A stretch of DNA of 64,000 bases from Aeromicrobium tamlense (GTDB taxonomy: Bacteria > Actinomycetota > Actinomycetes > Propionibacteriales > Nocardioidaceae), in the NCBI RefSeq assembly GCF_013408555.1, contig NZ_JACBZN010000001.1, positions 1,426,001 to 1,490,000 of the forward strand, in the 5' to 3' direction. Shown here piece by piece: positions 15,179 through 23,701 of the stretch (positions are counted from its first letter, which is position 1; each line of letters begins with the position of its first letter). The notes beneath the pieces are model-generated. The model had not been told where the DNA came from. It was given only the letters and a program-made list of their open reading frames with translations, and searched no databases. The position numbers and the translations under genes are program-made.

Positions 15179-15661
15179 TCCGCCGACCGGCTCGATCCAC
15201 GCGGTGCCCGCGGGGGTGCGCACGAGGACGTGCTCGGCGGCCACGTGCTCGAGGTCCTCGGTCTCGATGACGCCGAACGTCGGCTGGCCGAGGTCGAGCA
15301 GCATGGCCGAGGCGCCATCAGCCAGCGCCGCGCGCGCGGCATCGCGACCGTGGACGGGAACGGGCCGCGACTCGGGGTTCCAGCGGCTCATCGTCTCCAG
15401 CGACGTGAACGCGAGCAGGGCCGTGCGGCCGTCGGCACCCGTCATCAGCACGGCGGCCATGTCGGAGTTCTTGTCGCTCCCATCGGTGGCCAGCTCGCCC
15501 AGCACCGCCACCACCGGGACGAACACGCGCGCCGTCCCGATCGTGGCGAGCACCGTGGTGTCGTCGGTGAGGTCGAGCGAGGGGTCGAGCCCGCCGTCGT
15601 CGTCGGGGAACGCCGGCTCGGCCAGCGAGCGACCTCCGCCGAAGCTGTCGCCGTGGCTCAT
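15161..15661 (-). CDS. SseB family protein
   Basis: 166 aa. Pattern typical of actinobacterial SseB-domain proteins: VFVPVVAVLGELATDGSDKNSDMAAVLMTG, then TALLAFTSLETMSRW and RPVPVHGRDAARAAL, then a C-terminal EHVLVRTPAG. Function in actinobacteria is unknown. Its ATG overlaps the stop of the upstream PH-like gene (ATGA), so the two are coupled and lie directly downstream of hisG. Confidence 0.8.
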   Translation of the reverse strand: MSHGDSFGGGRSLAEPAFPDDDGGLDPSLDLTDDTTVLATIGTARVFVPVVAVLGELATDGSDKNSDMAAVLMTGADGRTALLAFTSLETMSRWNPESRPVPVHGRDAARAALADGASAMLLDLGQPTFGVIETEDLEHVAAEHVLVRTPAGTAWIEPVGGSVDEG

Positions 15662-16077
15662 CGCACGTGGCCGGAGAGCCAGCTCACGGCCGCACGGGCC
15701 GGGTCGCCCTCGCTGCCCTGGATCGCGAAGAGCGCGAAGCGCTGGCCGTCCTTCGTCTCGAGCGTGGGCCAGGGGGCGCCGGGGCGCATCGACACGAGGG
15801 CGATCTCGTCCCACGCGAGCGAGCGGCGGCGCCAGCCGTTGACGAAGGTCAGCCCTTGCTCGTCGGCGGTGACGCGGCTGAGCGTGACGAACAGCGCGAA
15901 CAGCGCGACGAAGCCGATCAGCACCCAGATCGTCACGGTCTGCGACGTGGTGAACTTGTAGTCCTCGGGCAGCCGCAGGCCGATCACGAGCGCCAGGATC
16001 GCGAGCACGACCGCCGCCGCCCACATGACGAGGATGACGCCGGTGGGCCGGAACGTGCGGCGGGTGGACTCGCTCAT
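15658..16077 (-). CDS. PH-domain-like membrane protein
   Basis: 139 aa. Two transmembrane helices near the N-terminus (ILVMWAAAVVLAILALVIG and TIWVLIGFVALFALFVTL) precede a bacterial PH-like domain with TADEQGLTFVNGWRRRSLAWDEI and WPTLETKDGQRFALFAIQ. Family known from actinobacterial his/rib neighbourhoods as hypothetical membrane proteins. ATG chosen two bases after the hisG stop; a longer frame would run into hisG. Confidence 0.8.
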   Translation of the reverse strand: MSESTRRTFRPTGVILVMWAAAVVLAILALVIGLRLPEDYKFTTSQTVTIWVLIGFVALFALFVTLSRVTADEQGLTFVNGWRRRSLAWDEIALVSMRPGAPWPTLETKDGQRFALFAIQGSEGDPARAAVSWLSGHVR

Positions 16078-16079
16078 CG

Positions 16080-16925
16080 TCAGATCCGGCACGACAGGAT
16101 GTCCGTGACGAGGATGCCGCGGCCGCCGAGGGCGTACAGCTCGTCCATGATCTTCTGGGTGGCGTCGCGCGGGACCATCGCCCGGACCGCGACCCACCCC
16201 TCGCGATGAAGGGGCGAGACCGTGGGCGACTCGATGCCGGGCGTGAGGCGCACGGCCTCGTCGACGTTCTGGACGCGGATGTCGTAGTCCATCATCACGT
16301 AGGTGCGGGCGACGATGACGCTCTGCAGGCGGCGCTGGAAGACCGCGAAGCCCTCGGGCTGCTCGGAGGCCGACCGCGAGACCAGCAGGGCCTCGGACGT
16401 GAGGATCGGGTCGCCGAAGACCTCCAGACCTGCCTGGCGCAGCGTGGTGCCGGTCTCGACGACGTCGGCGATCGCGTCGGCGACGCCGAGCCTGATCGAC
16501 GTCTCGACGGCGCCGTCGAGGCGCACCACCTGGGCGTCGATGCCCAGCCGCTCGAGGTGCGCGCGGACGATGCCGGGGTACGACGTGGCGATCCGGCGGC
16601 CCTGCAGCTCGGACTCGCTGGTCATCTGGCCCTCGGGGGCGGCGAAGCGGAAGGTGGACCCGGCGAAGCCGAGCTCCATCACCTCGTCGGCCTTCGCGCC
16701 GGAGTCGAGCAGCAGGTCGCGACCGGTGATGCCGACGTCGAGGGTGCCCTCGCCGACGTAGATCGCGATGTCTCGGGGACGGAGGTAGAAGAACTCGACG
16801 TCGTTGTCGGTGTCGACGCTGACGAGGTCCTTGGCGTGGCGGCGCTGGCGGTACCCGGCTTCGGTGAGCATCGCGGCAGCGGCCTCGGCGAGGGCGCCCT
16901 TGTTGGGGACGGCGACCTTGAGCAT
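16080..16925 (-). CDS. hisG: ATP phosphoribosyltransferase (long form)
   Basis: First committed step of histidine synthesis: ATP + PRPP to phosphoribosyl-ATP. 281 aa, long HisG with a C-terminal regulatory ACT-like domain. Seen: LKVAVPNKGALAEAAAAML at the N-terminus, DNDVEFFYLRPRDIAIYVG, GITGRDLL, and the PRPP-binding region DAIADVVETGTTLRQAGL. The C-terminal domain ends GGRGILVTDILSCRI. MLKVAVPN is chosen as start. hisE lies ten bases upstream, so hisE-hisG are cotranscribed. Confidence 0.96.
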   Translation of the reverse strand: MLKVAVPNKGALAEAAAAMLTEAGYRQRRHAKDLVSVDTDNDVEFFYLRPRDIAIYVGEGTLDVGITGRDLLLDSGAKADEVMELGFAGSTFRFAAPEGQMTSESELQGRRIATSYPGIVRAHLERLGIDAQVVRLDGAVETSIRLGVADAIADVVETGTTLRQAGLEVFGDPILTSEALLVSRSASEQPEGFAVFQRRLQSVIVARTYVMMDYDIRVQNVDEAVRLTPGIESPTVSPLHREGWVAVRAMVPRDATQKIMDELYALGGRGILVTDILSCRI

Positions 16926-16935
16926 GTGGGGATTC

Positions 16936-17199
16936 CTAGAGGTGGGAGTAGACGTCATCGAGGGAGATGCCAGCGGCGATCATCATCACCTGCGCGTGGT
17001 ACAGCAGCTGGCTGAGCTCCTCGGCCGCACGCGCAGGTCCCTCATGCTCGGCGGCCATCCACGACTCGGCGGCCTCCTCCACGAGCTTCTTGCCGATCGC
17101 GTGCACGCCCGCGTCGAGCTCGGCGACGGTGCGCGAGCCCTCGGGGCGGGAGGCGGCCTTCTCGGACAGTTCCGCGAACAGGCCATCGAACGTCTTCAT
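16936..17199 (-). CDS. hisE: phosphoribosyl-ATP pyrophosphatase
   Basis: Second histidine step, hydrolysing phosphoribosyl-ATP to phosphoribosyl-AMP. 87 aa all-helical MazG-like protein: [38 protein letters not shown] (metal-binding EE..E pattern) and [13 protein letters not shown]. Of two in-frame ATGs the second (17199) is chosen because TAGGAT lies exactly seven bases before it and overlaps the first ATG, so the first would not be in the transcript. Confidence 0.94.
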   Translation of the reverse strand: MKTFDGLFAELSEKAASRPEGSRTVAELDAGVHAIGKKLVEEAAESWMAAEHEGPARAAEELSQLLYHAQVMMIAAGISLDDVYSHL

Positions 17200-17206
17200 C
17201 GTGGCC

Positions 17207-17212
17207 ATCCTA
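17207..17212 (-). promoter_or_regulatory. -10 box of hisEG
   Basis: TAGGAT on the minus strand, seven bases before the chosen hisE ATG and inside the short gap after ribH. It makes hisEG a leaderless transcript separate from the riboflavin genes and decides the hisE start. Confidence 0.55.
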
Positions 17213-17222
17213 TCGGCGGGGC

Positions 17223-17702
17223 CTATCGGCGGGGCGTCAGGCCCCGGACGGTCACCCATGCGGACAGCGCGGCCTCGGCGGCCTCGCGGCCCTTGTCCTC
17301 GGGCGAGCCGGGCAGTCCGGCGCGGTCGAGCGCCTGCTGCTCGGTGTCGCACGTGAGCAGGCCGAACCCGACCGGCACGCCGGTGTCGAGCGCGACGCGG
17401 GACAGACCGTCGGTGGTGGCGGCGGAGACGTACTCGAAGTGCGGCGTGCCACCGCGGATGATGACGCCGAGCGCCACCACCACGTCGTATCCGGCCTTCG
17501 CGCAGGCCTGGGCGATGATCGGCAGCTCGAACGAGCCGGGCGCGCGCAGGACGGTGACGTCGGTGACGCCCGCCTCCTCGAGCGCACGCTCGGTGCCGCC
17601 GAGGAGGCCGTCCATGACCTCGGTGTGCCAGCTCGAGGCGACGACGGCGACCTTGGCGCCGCTGCCGTCGACCTTCAGCTCGGGTGCTCCGTGTCCGGCC
17701 AT
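17223..17702 (-). CDS. ribH: 6,7-dimethyl-8-ribityllumazine synthase
   Basis: Condenses 5-amino-6-ribitylaminouracil with dihydroxybutanone phosphate. 159 aa. The family pattern is present: [48 protein letters not shown] with the catalytic-site His, and [26 protein letters not shown] is taken as start; a longer frame overlaps ribBA. Last gene of the ribD-ribE-ribBA-ribH operon. Confidence 0.97.
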   Translation of the reverse strand: MAGHGAPELKVDGSGAKVAVVASSWHTEVMDGLLGGTERALEEAGVTDVTVLRAPGSFELPIIAQACAKAGYDVVVALGVIIRGGTPHFEYVSAATTDGLSRVALDTGVPVGFGLLTCDTEQQALDRAGLPGSPEDKGREAAEAALSAWVTVRGLTPRR

Positions 17703-17703
17703 C

Positions 17704-18948
17704 TCAGTTCTCCTCGTCCAGCTGCAGGTCCGGCAGGTCATGACCCATGCGGGCGGCCTTCGTCTGCAGGTACCGCAGGTTGTCGGGGGTGGGCGCGATG
17801 ACCACGGGGAGCCGCTGGGCGACCTTGACCCCGTACTGCTCCAGCTGCGTGGACTTGTCGGGGTTGTTCGTCAGCAGCCGCACCGACGTGACGCCGAGGT
17901 CGCGCAGGATCTGGGCGCCGGCGGCGTAGTCGCGCTCGTCCTCGCCGAAGCCGAGCGAGAGGTTCGCGTCGACCGTGTCCTGGCCCTGGTCCTGGAGCTC
18001 GTAGGCGCGCAGCTTGTGCAGCAGGCCGATCCCCCGGCCCTCGTGGCCGCGCAGGTAGACGACCACGCCGGCGCCCTCGGCCACGACCTGCGCCATGGCG
18101 GCCTCCAGCTGGGGACCGCAGTCGCAGCGACGCGAGCCGAAGACGTCGCCCGTCAGGCACTCGGAGTGCAGGCGCACCAGCACGTCCTCGGTGCCGGGCT
18201 CGCCGTGGACGAGCGCGATGTGCTCGGCGCCGTCGATGCGGTCGCGGAAGCCGAGCGCGCGGAACGTGCCGAACTCGGTGGGCAGGTGGGAGTCGGCGAG
18301 GCGCGAGACCTGGGACTCGTGCAGGCGCAGGTACACCTGCAGGTCGGCGATCGACACGAGCGCGAGGTCGTGCTCGTCGGCGAACGCGCGCAGCTCGGGG
18401 GCGCGCTTGAGGGTGCCGTCGTCGTTCATGACCTCGCCGATGACGCCGGCGGGCGTCAGGCCGGCCAGGCGGGCGAAGTCGACCGCGGCCTCGGTGTGGC
18501 CGGCACGCTCCAGCACGCCGCCCGGCTTCGCGCGCAGCGGCACGATGTGCCCGGGCTGGACGAGCTCGAACGGCTCGGTGGCCGAGTCGGCCAGCACGCG
18601 GCACGTGCGGGCGCGGTCGCTGGCCGAGATGCCGGTCGTGACACCGTCGCGTGCGTCGATCGAGACCGTGTAGGCCGTGCGGAGGCGGTCGCGGTTGTGC
18701 GGGGTCATCAGCGGGATCGCCAGGCGGTCGAGGATCTCGCCGACGACCGGCGCGCAGATGAGGCCGCTGGAGTGACGGACCAGGAAGGCCATCAGCTCGG
18801 GCGTCGCCTTCGACGCGGCGAAGATGATGTCGCCCTCGTTCTCACGGTCCTCGTCGTCGACGACCACGATCGCCTTGCCGTCGCGAATGTCGGCGATCGC
18901 GCGCTCGATGCTGTCGAGGCGGACCCCGGTGTACTGCTCCTCGCTCAT
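17704..18948 (-). CDS. ribBA: bifunctional 3,4-dihydroxy-2-butanone-4-phosphate synthase / GTP cyclohydrolase II
   Basis: Makes both precursors of riboflavin. 414 aa. The N-terminal RibB half (about 1-205) has [18 protein letters not shown] and the Mg site, then [10 protein letters not shown] and [13 protein letters not shown]. The C-terminal RibA half has zinc-binding [15 protein letters not shown], with the first Cys in the preceding [12 protein letters not shown]-binding [17 protein letters not shown] and the closing LLTNNPDK. Its ATG overlaps the ribE stop by four bases and ribH begins two bases after its stop. Confidence 0.97.
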   Translation of the reverse strand: MSEEQYTGVRLDSIERAIADIRDGKAIVVVDDEDRENEGDIIFAASKATPELMAFLVRHSSGLICAPVVGEILDRLAIPLMTPHNRDRLRTAYTVSIDARDGVTTGISASDRARTCRVLADSATEPFELVQPGHIVPLRAKPGGVLERAGHTEAAVDFARLAGLTPAGVIGEVMNDDGTLKRAPELRAFADEHDLALVSIADLQVYLRLHESQVSRLADSHLPTEFGTFRALGFRDRIDGAEHIALVHGEPGTEDVLVRLHSECLTGDVFGSRRCDCGPQLEAAMAQVVAEGAGVVVYLRGHEGRGIGLLHKLRAYELQDQGQDTVDANLSLGFGEDERDYAAGAQILRDLGVTSVRLLTNNPDKSTQLEQYGVKVAQRLPVVIAPTPDNLRYLQTKAARMGHDLPDLQLDEEN

Positions 18949-19544
18949 GAGTGAGCTCCCTTCTCGAGCAGGCGCTCGACGTACTTGGCGATGACGTCCA
19001 CCTCGAGGTTGACGCGGTCGCCGGGCTTGCGGGTGCCGAGCACGGTGTCGGCGAGAGTGGTGGGGATCAGCGAGACGCTGAACCAGTCGTCGCCGGCCTC
19101 GACGACCGTGAGCGACGTGCCGTCGACGGTGATCGAGCCCTTGTCGACGACGTAGCGGGCCAGCTCGGCCGGCAGGCTGAACCGCACGACCTCCCAGTGC
19201 TCGCTGGGCGTGCGGTCGAGGAGGGTGGCGGTGCCGTCGACGTGGCCCTGCACGATGTGGCCGCCCATGCGGGCGCCGGCCTGCATCGCGCGCTCGAGGT
19301 TGACCTCGGCGCCGGGCGCCAGGTCGCCCAGGCTCGTGCGGACGAGCGACTCGCGCATGACGTCGGCGCTGAACGTGTCCTCGGTGGGTTCGATCACGGT
19401 CAGGCAGCAGCCGTTGACGGCGATCGAGTCGCCGTGGCCCGCGTCCGACGTGACGACCGGGCCGCGGATCGTGATCCGCACGGAGTCGCCGAGGTCCTCG
19501 AGGGCCACGACGGTGCCCTTCTCCTCCACCAGTCCGGTGAACAT
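18945..19544 (-). CDS. ribE: riboflavin synthase, alpha chain
   Basis: Dismutates two 6,7-dimethyl-8-ribityllumazine molecules to riboflavin. 199 aa made of two related lumazine-binding barrels: [12 protein letters not shown] with [14 protein letters not shown] in the first, [14 protein letters not shown] and [17 protein letters not shown] in the second. The ATG shares one base with the ribD stop (TGATG), indicating coupling. Confidence 0.97.
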   Translation of the reverse strand: MFTGLVEEKGTVVALEDLGDSVRITIRGPVVTSDAGHGDSIAVNGCCLTVIEPTEDTFSADVMRESLVRTSLGDLAPGAEVNLERAMQAGARMGGHIVQGHVDGTATLLDRTPSEHWEVVRFSLPAELARYVVDKGSITVDGTSLTVVEAGDDWFSVSLIPTTLADTVLGTRKPGDRVNLEVDVIAKYVERLLEKGAHS

Positions 19545-20578
19545 CAGTCCATGTCCTCTCTGGGCATCCGGCCGGGAGTGCCGATGATGCGGATGTCGGG
19601 GCCGACCATCGTCAGGTCGGTGATGTCGATGGGGCGGATGTCCGCCAGCGTGGTGGCCTCGCCCTCGAGGGCGGCGCGGCCGGAGCCGAGCATGGCCGGG
19701 GCCATGTAGCCGATGACACGGTCGATGAGGCCCTCGCCCCAGAACGCGCCCGCCAGGCGGGGTCCGCCCTCGAGCCACACGTGGTGGATGCCCTCGGCCT
19801 GCAGCTCGGCGAGCACCTCGTGGGGGTCGCGCGAGGCGATCTGGCGCGTGGGCGCGACGCGGTCGAACACGCGGTAGTAGGCCGGGATCTTGGACTCGCC
19901 GACGATGACGCGCAGCGGCTGCTGGTCGTACGGCAGCGGCTTGTCGTCCTCGTCGCGCACCGTGAGGCGCGGGTCGTCCGACAGCACCGAGTAGGTGCCG
20001 GCCATGATCGCGTCGCACTCGGCACGGAAGCGCTGCACGTCGCGGCGCGCGGTCTGGCTGGTGATCCACTTGCTGGTGCCGTCGGGAGCCGCGCTGAGCC
20101 CGTCGAGCGTGGCCGCGTACTTCCACGTGACGAACGGGCGGCCGTGCAGGTGGCGGTGCGCCCAGAAGCGAACGAGGTGGTCGGTCTCGTCGGCGAGGAC
20201 GCCGCCCTCCACCTCGACGCCCGCCTCGACGAGCGCCTTCGCTCCCCCGGCACCTTCGGCCGGGTCGGTGGTGCCGAACACGACGCGGGCGACACCGGCG
20301 CCGATGAGCGCCTGCGTACACGGGCCGGTGCGGCCCGTGTGGTCGCAGGGCTCGAGGGTGACGACGGCGGTGGCGCCGCGGGCGCGGTCGCCGGCCTGCG
20401 CGAGCGCGTCGACCTCGGCGTGCGGGGTGCCCGCGCCGCGGTGGACGCCCGTGGCGATCTCGGCGCCGTCCGCGTCGAGCAGGACACAGCCCACCTGCGG
20501 GTTGGGCAGCGTGCGGCCCACGGTGCGGGCCGCGTCGATCGCGCGACGCATCGCGTCGGTCTCGGTCTGACTGGCCAC
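19544..20578 (-). CDS. ribD: bifunctional diaminohydroxyphosphoribosylaminopyrimidine deaminase / 5-amino-6-(5-phosphoribosylamino)uracil reductase
   Basis: Second and third steps of riboflavin synthesis. 344 aa. The N-terminal cytidine-deaminase-like domain has zinc ligands in TPHAEVDAL and [12 protein letters not shown]. The C-terminal DHFR-like reductase starts at about residue 145 ([19 protein letters not shown]), with [10 protein letters not shown] and [15 protein letters not shown] at 20578 is chosen: it follows GGGAG by four bases and the protein starts as family members do ([14 protein letters not shown]). The longer ATG frame would include the riboswitch. Confidence 0.95.
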   Translation of the reverse strand: MASQTETDAMRRAIDAARTVGRTLPNPQVGCVLLDADGAEIATGVHRGAGTPHAEVDALAQAGDRARGATAVVTLEPCDHTGRTGPCTQALIGAGVARVVFGTTDPAEGAGGAKALVEAGVEVEGGVLADETDHLVRFWAHRHLHGRPFVTWKYAATLDGLSAAPDGTSKWITSQTARRDVQRFRAECDAIMAGTYSVLSDDPRLTVRDEDDKPLPYDQQPLRVIVGESKIPAYYRVFDRVAPTRQIASRDPHEVLAELQAEGIHHVWLEGGPRLAGAFWGEGLIDRVIGYMAPAMLGSGRAALEGEATTLADIRPIDITDLTMVGPDIRIIGTPGRMPREDMD

Positions 20579-20642
20579 CGGTCTCCCTGCGGTCGGGCTC
20601 ACGACACACCGGGGACGGCTCGGACGCACGGGGCGGCCGAGC

Positions 20643-20775
20643 AGCGTGCGCCTTCCATCCGGACTTTCACCGTCGGTACCGGAATTCCACCGGTTCAACC
20701 TCGGCCCTGCGAGAGGACCTCGGGTCGCGGACTGTCACCGCCGGTTCGGACTTGCACCGACCCCGGAGCACGCGA
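20643..20775 (-). ncRNA. FMN riboswitch (RFN element)
   Basis: The minus strand carries the consensus blocks in order: GGGGTCGGTGCAAGTCCG, AACCGGCGGTGACAGTCCG, then CCGACGGTGAAAGTCCGGAT ending in GGAAGGCGCACG. Terminal CGTGC/GCACG sequences close helix P1. The 3' P1 segment CGCACG (20650-20645) could instead pair with CGTGCG at 20630-20625, a possible switch just before the ribD start. FMN binding would lower ribDE-BA-H expression. No U-tract terminator follows, so translational or Rho-dependent control seems more likely; that part is inference. Confidence 0.95.
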
Positions 20776-20796
20776 GCGAATTGCTCGTACGGGGGA

Positions 20797-20802
20797 AGTC
20801 TA
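20797..20802 (-). promoter_or_regulatory. -10 box of the riboflavin operon
   Basis: TAGACT on the minus strand between the rpe stop and the FMN riboswitch, placing the transcript start near 20790, shortly before riboswitch helix P1. This separates the rib operon from rpe. Confidence 0.5.
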
Positions 20803-20807
20803 GCGGC

Positions 20808-21464
20808 TCAGTGACAGGCGCCGACGGCCGTCTCACGCAGGCGCTCCACCATGGCGCCTGGATCGTCGGCGCCGTAGACCGCCGAGCCCGCCACGAAGGT
20901 GTCCGCGCCGGCCTCGGCGCAGCGCTCGATCGTCTCCAGCGAGACCCCGCCGTCGACCTGCAGCCAGATGTCGCCGCCGACCTTGTCGAGCAGGGCGCGG
21001 GTGCGGCGGATCTTCGGCAGGCACAGGTCCAGGAACCGCTGGCCACCGAAGCCCGGCTCCACGGTCATGATCAGCACCATGTCGAGCTCGGGCAGCAGGT
21101 CCTCGTAGGGCTCGATGGGCGTCGCGGGCTTGAGCGCCATCGAGGCACGAGCGCCCTGGGCGCGCAGCTCGCGGGCCAGCCGCACCGGGGCCTTCGCGGC
21201 CTCGACGTGGAACGTGACGCTGGAGGCGCCGGCCTCGACGAACTGCGGGGCCCAGCGGTCGGGGTCCTCGATCATCAGGTGCGCGTCGATGGGCTGGGTC
21301 GCGGCCTTCGCGAGGGCCTCGATCACGGGGGCGCCGAGCGTCAGGTTCGGCACGAAGTGGTTGTCCATGACGTCCATGTGCAGGAAGTCGGCCGTGGGGA
21401 TCCGGGCCGCCTCCCCCGCCAGGTTCGCGAAGTCGGCGTTGAGCAGGCTCGGCGTGATGCGCAT
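20808..21464 (-). CDS. rpe: ribulose-phosphate 3-epimerase
   Basis: Interconverts ribulose 5-phosphate and xylulose 5-phosphate in the pentose phosphate pathway. 218 aa TIM barrel with [18 protein letters not shown], the metal site [44 protein letters not shown] and [15 protein letters not shown] lies seven bases before the ATG, suggesting a leaderless transcript. It supplies the ribulose 5-phosphate used by RibBA next door. Confidence 0.96.
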   Translation of the reverse strand: MRITPSLLNADFANLAGEAARIPTADFLHMDVMDNHFVPNLTLGAPVIEALAKAATQPIDAHLMIEDPDRWAPQFVEAGASSVTFHVEAAKAPVRLARELRAQGARASMALKPATPIEPYEDLLPELDMVLIMTVEPGFGGQRFLDLCLPKIRRTRALLDKVGGDIWLQVDGGVSLETIERCAEAGADTFVAGSAVYGADDPGAMVERLRETAVGACH

Positions 21465-21481
21465 GGGGCCGAGCGTATCGG

Positions 21482-22750
21482 TCAGGATCGGCGCAGCAGG
21501 GCCAGGTACATGGCGTCGGTGCCGTCGGTGTGCGGCCACCAGTGGTGCTCGGACTCGACGGTGACGTCGGAGCGCTCGGCGGTGACGGCCTCGACGACCT
21601 CGCGGGTCTCGGCGGGCAGCGGCGAGCACGTCGCGTAGCCCACCACTCCCCCGGGCCGGACGAGGTCGAGCGCGCGCGTCAACAGCTGGCGCTGGAGCTC
21701 GACGAGCTCGGGCACGTCCTCGGGACGGCGGCGCCAGCGGGCCTCCGGCCGACGACGGAGCGCACCGAGTCCGGTGCACGGCGCGTCGAGGAGCACGCGG
21801 TCGAAGGACTCCTCCTCCCACGGGCCCTCGCGGCCGTCGTGGACGACGACCTGGACGTTGCTGAGCGCGCGCACGGACTGCCGGACGAGCTCGGCCCGGT
21901 GCGGCTGGACCTCGTTGGCCACGAGGCTCGCGCCACGCTCGGCGGCCAGCGCACCGAGCAGCGCGGCCTTGCCGCCGGGGCCGGCGGCGAGGTCGAGCCA
22001 GTGCGTGTCGTAGCCCTCGACGGGCGCCTCGGCCGTGGTGATGGCGACCATCTGCGAGCCCTCGTCCTGGACCCCGGCGCGGCCGTCGCGCACGGCAGGC
22101 ACGAAGCCCGGGTCGCCGCCGCCGGTCATGATCCGGGCGTACGGGCTCATCCGTCCCGTCTCGCCGGGCAGTGACCTCGGGTCGATCAGGCCGGGACGGG
22201 CGACGAGCGTGACGTGCGGCGGCACGTTGTCGGCGGCGAGCAGCCCCTCCAGCTGGTCGGGGCCCACCGCGTCCTCGAGCGCCGCGACGACCCACGTCGG
22301 GTGCGAGTACCGGATCGCCAGCGCCGCGTGCCGGTCGAGACCGGCGGTCAGCTCGGTGATCCAGGTGTCGAGGTCCTTCTGGCCGATCTTGCGCAGCACC
22401 GCGTTCGTGAAGCCGACGGGCCGGTGCCCGATCCGCCGGCGGACCAGGTTGACCGTGGTGTCGACCGCCGCGTGCGGGGGCACCCGCATCGCCAGCAGCT
22501 GGTGCACGCCGAGCCGCAGGGCGTCGCGGACCGCGGGGTGGACGGTGCCGGTGGCGACCCTGTCGATGATCGCGTCGTACGTGCCCTGGTGGCGGATCGT
22601 GTTGCTGGTCAGCTCGGTCGCCAACGCGGCGTCCCGGTCGGAGAGGTCCTTCAGCAGCGTCGGCAGCAGCAGGTTGACGTAGACCTCGCGCGTGCGGACG
22701 GCCGACATGACCTCGAAGGCCACCTCGCGGGGATCGGTGATGGCGCTCAT
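21482..22750 (-). CDS. rsmB: 16S rRNA m5C967 methyltransferase
   Basis: SAM-dependent cytosine-C5 methyltransferase. 422 aa. N-terminal NusB-like helical RNA-binding domain (about 1-135: [21 protein letters not shown]) then a Rossmann methyltransferase domain with [14 protein letters not shown] (SAM loop), [20 protein letters not shown] (motif IV Cys) and [13 protein letters not shown] (catalytic Cys). Start MSAITDPRE overlaps the fmt stop in ATGA, so it is translationally coupled to fmt. Confidence 0.95.
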   Translation of the reverse strand: MSAITDPREVAFEVMSAVRTREVYVNLLLPTLLKDLSDRDAALATELTSNTIRHQGTYDAIIDRVATGTVHPAVRDALRLGVHQLLAMRVPPHAAVDTTVNLVRRRIGHRPVGFTNAVLRKIGQKDLDTWITELTAGLDRHAALAIRYSHPTWVVAALEDAVGPDQLEGLLAADNVPPHVTLVARPGLIDPRSLPGETGRMSPYARIMTGGGDPGFVPAVRDGRAGVQDEGSQMVAITTAEAPVEGYDTHWLDLAAGPGGKAALLGALAAERGASLVANEVQPHRAELVRQSVRALSNVQVVVHDGREGPWEEESFDRVLLDAPCTGLGALRRRPEARWRRRPEDVPELVELQRQLLTRALDLVRPGGVVGYATCSPLPAETREVVEAVTAERSDVTVESEHHWWPHTDGTDAMYLALLRRS

Positions 22751-23670
22751 CCGAACACCACCTCGGTCGCTCCGCCGAGGCCGCGGCCCCAGTCCGCTGC
22801 GCGCATCGCCTTCTTGCCGTGCGGCTGGACCTCGCCCAGGACGACGTCGGTCGTGGTCGTGCCCACCCGGACCTCGCGCTTGCCGATCGCGGCGACGCCG
22901 GGCTCGAGCGTGGACTCCTCGGAGATCGTCAGCGGACCGACCTTGACGCGGGCCCCGTCGAGCTCGGTCCACGCGCCGGGCGCGGGCGTGCAGCCGCGGA
23001 TGTGCCGGTCGACGGCGAAGGCGGGGCGCTTCCAGTCGATGCGGGCGTCCTCGGTGGTCAGCTTGTGGGCGTACGAGACGTTGTCCTCGGGCTGGCGCAC
23101 CGCGCCGATGTCGCCGCCCTCGATGTGATCGACGACGTCGACGGTCAGCACGGCGCCCTGGTCGGAGAGGCGGTCGAGCAGCGTGCCCGTGGTGTCGTCC
23201 TCGCGGATCCGCTCGGTGATCGTGCCGAGCACGGGGCCGGCGTCGAGCGCCTCGACGAGGCTGAAGACCGTGGCGCCGGTGATCTCGTCGCCGGCCATGA
23301 TCGAGCGCTGGACCGGTGCGGCACCGCGCCAGGCCGGCAGCACCGAGTAGTGCAGGTTGATCCAGCCGAGCTCGAGCGCGTCCAGCACGTCGCGACGCAG
23401 CAGGGCGCCGTACGCGACGATCACGCCCAGCCGCGCCTGCGTGGCTGCGAGCGCCTCGAGGAACTCCGGATCGGAGGTCGAGGCGGGCTTGAGGACGTCG
23501 ATGCCGTGCGCCTCGGCGGCGACCGCGACGGGCGACGGCTGCAGCGAGCGGCCCCGGCCGACGCGGGCGTCGGGACGCGTGATCACCGCCGCCACCTCGT
23601 GGCGGCTGGCGACGAGCGCCTCGAGCGTCGGCACGGCGGTGGCCGGGGTCCCGGCGAAGACGATTCTCAC
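22747..23670 (-). CDS. fmt: methionyl-tRNA formyltransferase
   Basis: Formylates initiator Met-tRNA using 10-formyl-THF. 307 aa. N-terminal formyl-transferase domain with [30 protein letters not shown], the catalytic region [18 protein letters not shown] and [18 protein letters not shown]; the C-terminal OB domain follows after ~205. TAGACT lies six bases before the GTG start, implying a leaderless transcript for fmt-rsmB. Confidence 0.96.
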   Translation of the reverse strand: MRIVFAGTPATAVPTLEALVASRHEVAAVITRPDARVGRGRSLQPSPVAVAAEAHGIDVLKPASTSDPEFLEALAATQARLGVIVAYGALLRRDVLDALELGWINLHYSVLPAWRGAAPVQRSIMAGDEITGATVFSLVEALDAGPVLGTITERIREDDTTGTLLDRLSDQGAVLTVDVVDHIEGGDIGAVRQPEDNVSYAHKLTTEDARIDWKRPAFAVDRHIRGCTPAPGAWTELDGARVKVGPLTISEESTLEPGVAAIGKREVRVGTTTTDVVLGEVQPHGKKAMRAADWGRGLGGATEVVFG

Positions 23671-23701
23671 CCGGCGAGTCTAGGTCGTCGGTCGGGAGCG
23701 C

